From Micromonospora craniellae (GTDB lineage Bacteria; Actinomycetota; Actinomycetes; Mycobacteriales; Micromonosporaceae), in the NCBI RefSeq assembly GCF_014764405.1, contig NZ_CP061725.1, positions 5,084,001-5,148,000 of the forward strand: a DNA stretch of 64,000 nt, in the 5' to 3' direction. Below the pieces are notes generated by a model. It had not been told where the DNA came from, searched no databases, and saw only the letters and a list, made by a program, of their open reading frames with translations. Positions 62,441 to 64,000 of this stretch are shown here, one piece after another (the first letter of the stretch is position 1; the number at the start of each line of letters is the position of its first letter). Made by a program: the position numbers and the translations under genes.

Positions 62441-64000
62441 TCAGCCGTTCGCGGTGACGTCGTCGATCAGGTGCAGGAGGGTACGGACCGGTACGCCGGT
62501 GCCGCCCTTGGTCCAGTAGCCGGTCGGTTCGCCCGAGTGGTACGACGGTCCTGCGATGTCGATGTGCGCCCAGGGGACGTCGTCGGTGACGAACTCGCGC
62601 AGGAACACACCGCCCTGCAACATGTGACCGGCCCGGTCCATGCCGGCGTTGACCTGCGAGATGTCGGCCACGTCCGAGTCCATGCCCTTGCGCACGTCGT
62701 CCGGCAGCGGCATCGGCCAGGCCGGCTCGCCGACCGCGTCACCGGCGTCGCGGACCCGCTCGCACAGCTCGGCGGTGCCCATCACGCCGGAGATCCGCTT
62801 GCCCAGCGCGACCACCTGCCCGCCGGTGAGGGTGGAGGTCTCGAAGAGGTAGTCGCAGCCGTCCGCGCAGGCCCGGGCCATCGCGTCACCGAGGATCAGC
62901 CGGCCCTCGGCGTCGGTGTTGAGCACCTCGACCTTCTTACCGTTGAACATGGTGATCACGTCGCCCGGCCGGTACGACGTCCCGGACGGCATGTTCTCCG
63001 CCATCGGCACGTACGCGGTCACCGTCACCGGCGGCTTCAGCTCCGCGACGGCCAGCATGGTGGCGGCCACGGCCGCCGCCCCGGCCATGTCGGACTTCAT
63101 CTCCCACATGCCCTGCGCCGGCTTGATCGAGACGCCACCGGTGTCGAAGGTGATGCCCTTGCCGACCAGAGCGATCCGCTTGCCGCTGCCGCCGCCGTCC
63201 GGGGTCCAGGTCAGCTTGACCAGCCGCGGCGGGGCCTCCGAACCCTGACCGACCGCGATGATGCCGCCGTAGCCGCCCGCACGCAGAGCGACCTCGTCGA
63301 GCACCTCGACCTCGAGGCCCGCCGCCCGGCCGGCCTCGGCGACCGCGTCGGCGAAGACCGGCGGACGCAGCTCGTTCGGCGCGACGTTGACCCAGTCGCG
63401 AGCCCGCCGGACTGCGGCGGCCACCGTCCGGGCCCGGGTCACCTCGGCCTGCGTACCGGCGTCCGCGGCGTCCGGCACCGCGACCAGCACCTCGGCCACC
63501 GGCTCGCGCCGGCTCGGCTGCGGACGGGTCTTGTAGCCGGCGAACCGGTACCCGCCGAGCAGCGCTCCCTCGGCGACCGCGCGCAGCGCGGCGGGGCCGT
63601 CGGCGTCGTCCGGCAGCGGCAGCGCGAGCGCCACCCGGGACGCGCCGGCCAGCGCCCGTACGGCGGCCCCCGCCGCCCGCCGCAGGGTCTCCGGGGCGGG
63701 TGCCGCACCGGTGGGCTCCGGTCCGAGCCCGACGGCGGCGACCACCGGGGCGGTGACGGTGCCCAGGGTGGCCAGTTTGATCACCTCGCCCGGGCCGCCG
63801 GTCGCGCCGAGCAACGCCAGCGTCTCGGTCAGCTTGCCGTCGAAGGCGGCGGCGATGCTCTCGGCGCCGCTGGCGAGCAGCAGGGTGCCGGCGAGGCCGC
63901 TGGTGGCGTCCTGCTCACCGGTCGTACTGTGCACGCCGATCACGATCGCGTCGACGGCGAGTTCGGCGGGGTCGGTGTCGACCAGGCTCAGGGTGGTGCT
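62441..64000 (-). CDS. pepA: Leucyl aminopeptidase (3' part)
   Basis: M17 cytosolic metallopeptidase. The frame is open to the window edge (520 codons seen), so the start lies outside. Metal-binding and catalytic motifs are VGKGITFDTGGVSIKP, MKSDMAGAAAV and the signature NTDAEGRLILGDA; the end reads LLHLIDDVTANG. A copy of the 54-bp repeat lies just beyond the stop. Gene order pepA-lpd-sucB is the usual actinobacterial one. Confidence 0.93.
   Translation of the reverse strand, partial: STTLSLVDTDPAELAVDAIVIGVHSTTGEQDATSGLAGTLLLASGAESIAAAFDGKLTETLALLGATGGPGEVIKLATLGTVTAPVVAAVGLGPEPTGAAPAPETLRRAAGAAVRALAGASRVALALPLPDDADGPAALRAVAEGALLGGYRFAGYKTRPQPSRREPVAEVLVAVPDAADAGTQAEVTRARTVAAAVRRARDWVNVAPNELRPPVFADAVAEAGRAAGLEVEVLDEVALRAGGYGGIIAVGQGSEAPPRLVKLTWTPDGGGSGKRIALVGKGITFDTGGVSIKPAQGMWEMKSDMAGAAAVAATMLAVAELKPPVTVTAYVPMAENMPSGTSYRPGDVITMFNGKKVEVLNTDAEGRLILGDAMARACADGCDYLFETSTLTGGQVVALGKRISGVMGTAELCERVRDAGDAVGEPAWPMPLPDDVRKGMDSDVADISQVNAGMDRAGHMLQGGVFLREFVTDDVPWAHIDIAGPSYHSGEPTGYWTKGGTGVPVRTLLHLIDDVTANG

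Overview
The window is high-GC actinobacterial chromosome, most likely a Micromonosporaceae member (Micromonospora or a close relative). This rests on GTG-rich starts, strong purine-rich ribosome binding sites, the GlnE/GlnA2/GlnA nitrogen genes, lipB-lipA next to sucB-lpd, a MptB-type mannosyltransferase pair, DUF3040 and DUF4191 proteins, and a 54-bp palindromic repeat of a kind I recall from Micromonosporaceae genomes. The species assignment is inference.

Layout. 1-1.1 kb: end of a DUF3052 gene, an AhpE-type peroxiredoxin and tRNA-Val(TAC). 1.1-2.0 kb: a graveyard of three unrelated gene fragments. 2.0-15.5 kb: a pyruvyl-transferase-like gene, a PfkB kinase, an SNF2 ATPase coupled to a SWIM protein, a primase/polymerase-like gene divergent from an XRE regulator with a flavoprotein, then the conserved Nif3, zinc-ribbon and RNase H/phosphatase run. 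15.5-16.7 kb: a DinB-like gene and rnpB. 16.8-22.4 kb: a mobile-element pile-up (IS1380 inside IS66 inside an IS5-like transposase, then a truncated group II intron RT fused to a RepSA fragment). 22.6-28 kb: roadblock pair, AraC-type regulator, NUDIX, histone-H1-like protein, and degraded nucleotidyltransferase and RNase II genes. 28-39.4 kb: npdG, panB, nadE, glnA2, DUF350, a degraded amylase, S66 peptidase, a glutamine amidotransferase and glnE. 39.4-44.2 kb: membrane protein and two MptB-like enzymes. 44.3-47.5 kb: a large secreted protein behind a likely Zur box. 47.8-51.7 kb: glnA (with a GlnR-like box), RDD, DUF4191 and lipA. 51.8-53.1 kb: a T-box leader still attached to a broken aspS2. 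53.2-64 kb: lipB, membrane proteins, an SDR epimerase, LtrA, sucB, lpd and a partial pepA.

How the genes work together. glnA, glnA2 and glnE form a nitrogen-assimilation set: GlnE adenylylates GlnA, whose target tyrosine is visible, and GlnA2 lacks that site. lipB makes octanoyl-protein, lipA inserts sulfur, and the products are used by the lipoyl domains of SucB, which Lpd reoxidises. NadE and PanB serve cofactor synthesis (NAD, pantothenate).

The most interesting feature is a family of six dispersed repeats, each exactly 54 bp (18 codons). One copy lies inside the SNF2 ATPase gene as an in-frame segment carrying two TTA codons. Another supplies the stop codon of glnE. A second highlight is an apparently intact translational T-box riboswitch, with a plausible GAC (Asp) specifier, in front of an aspartyl-tRNA synthetase gene that is frameshifted and truncated.
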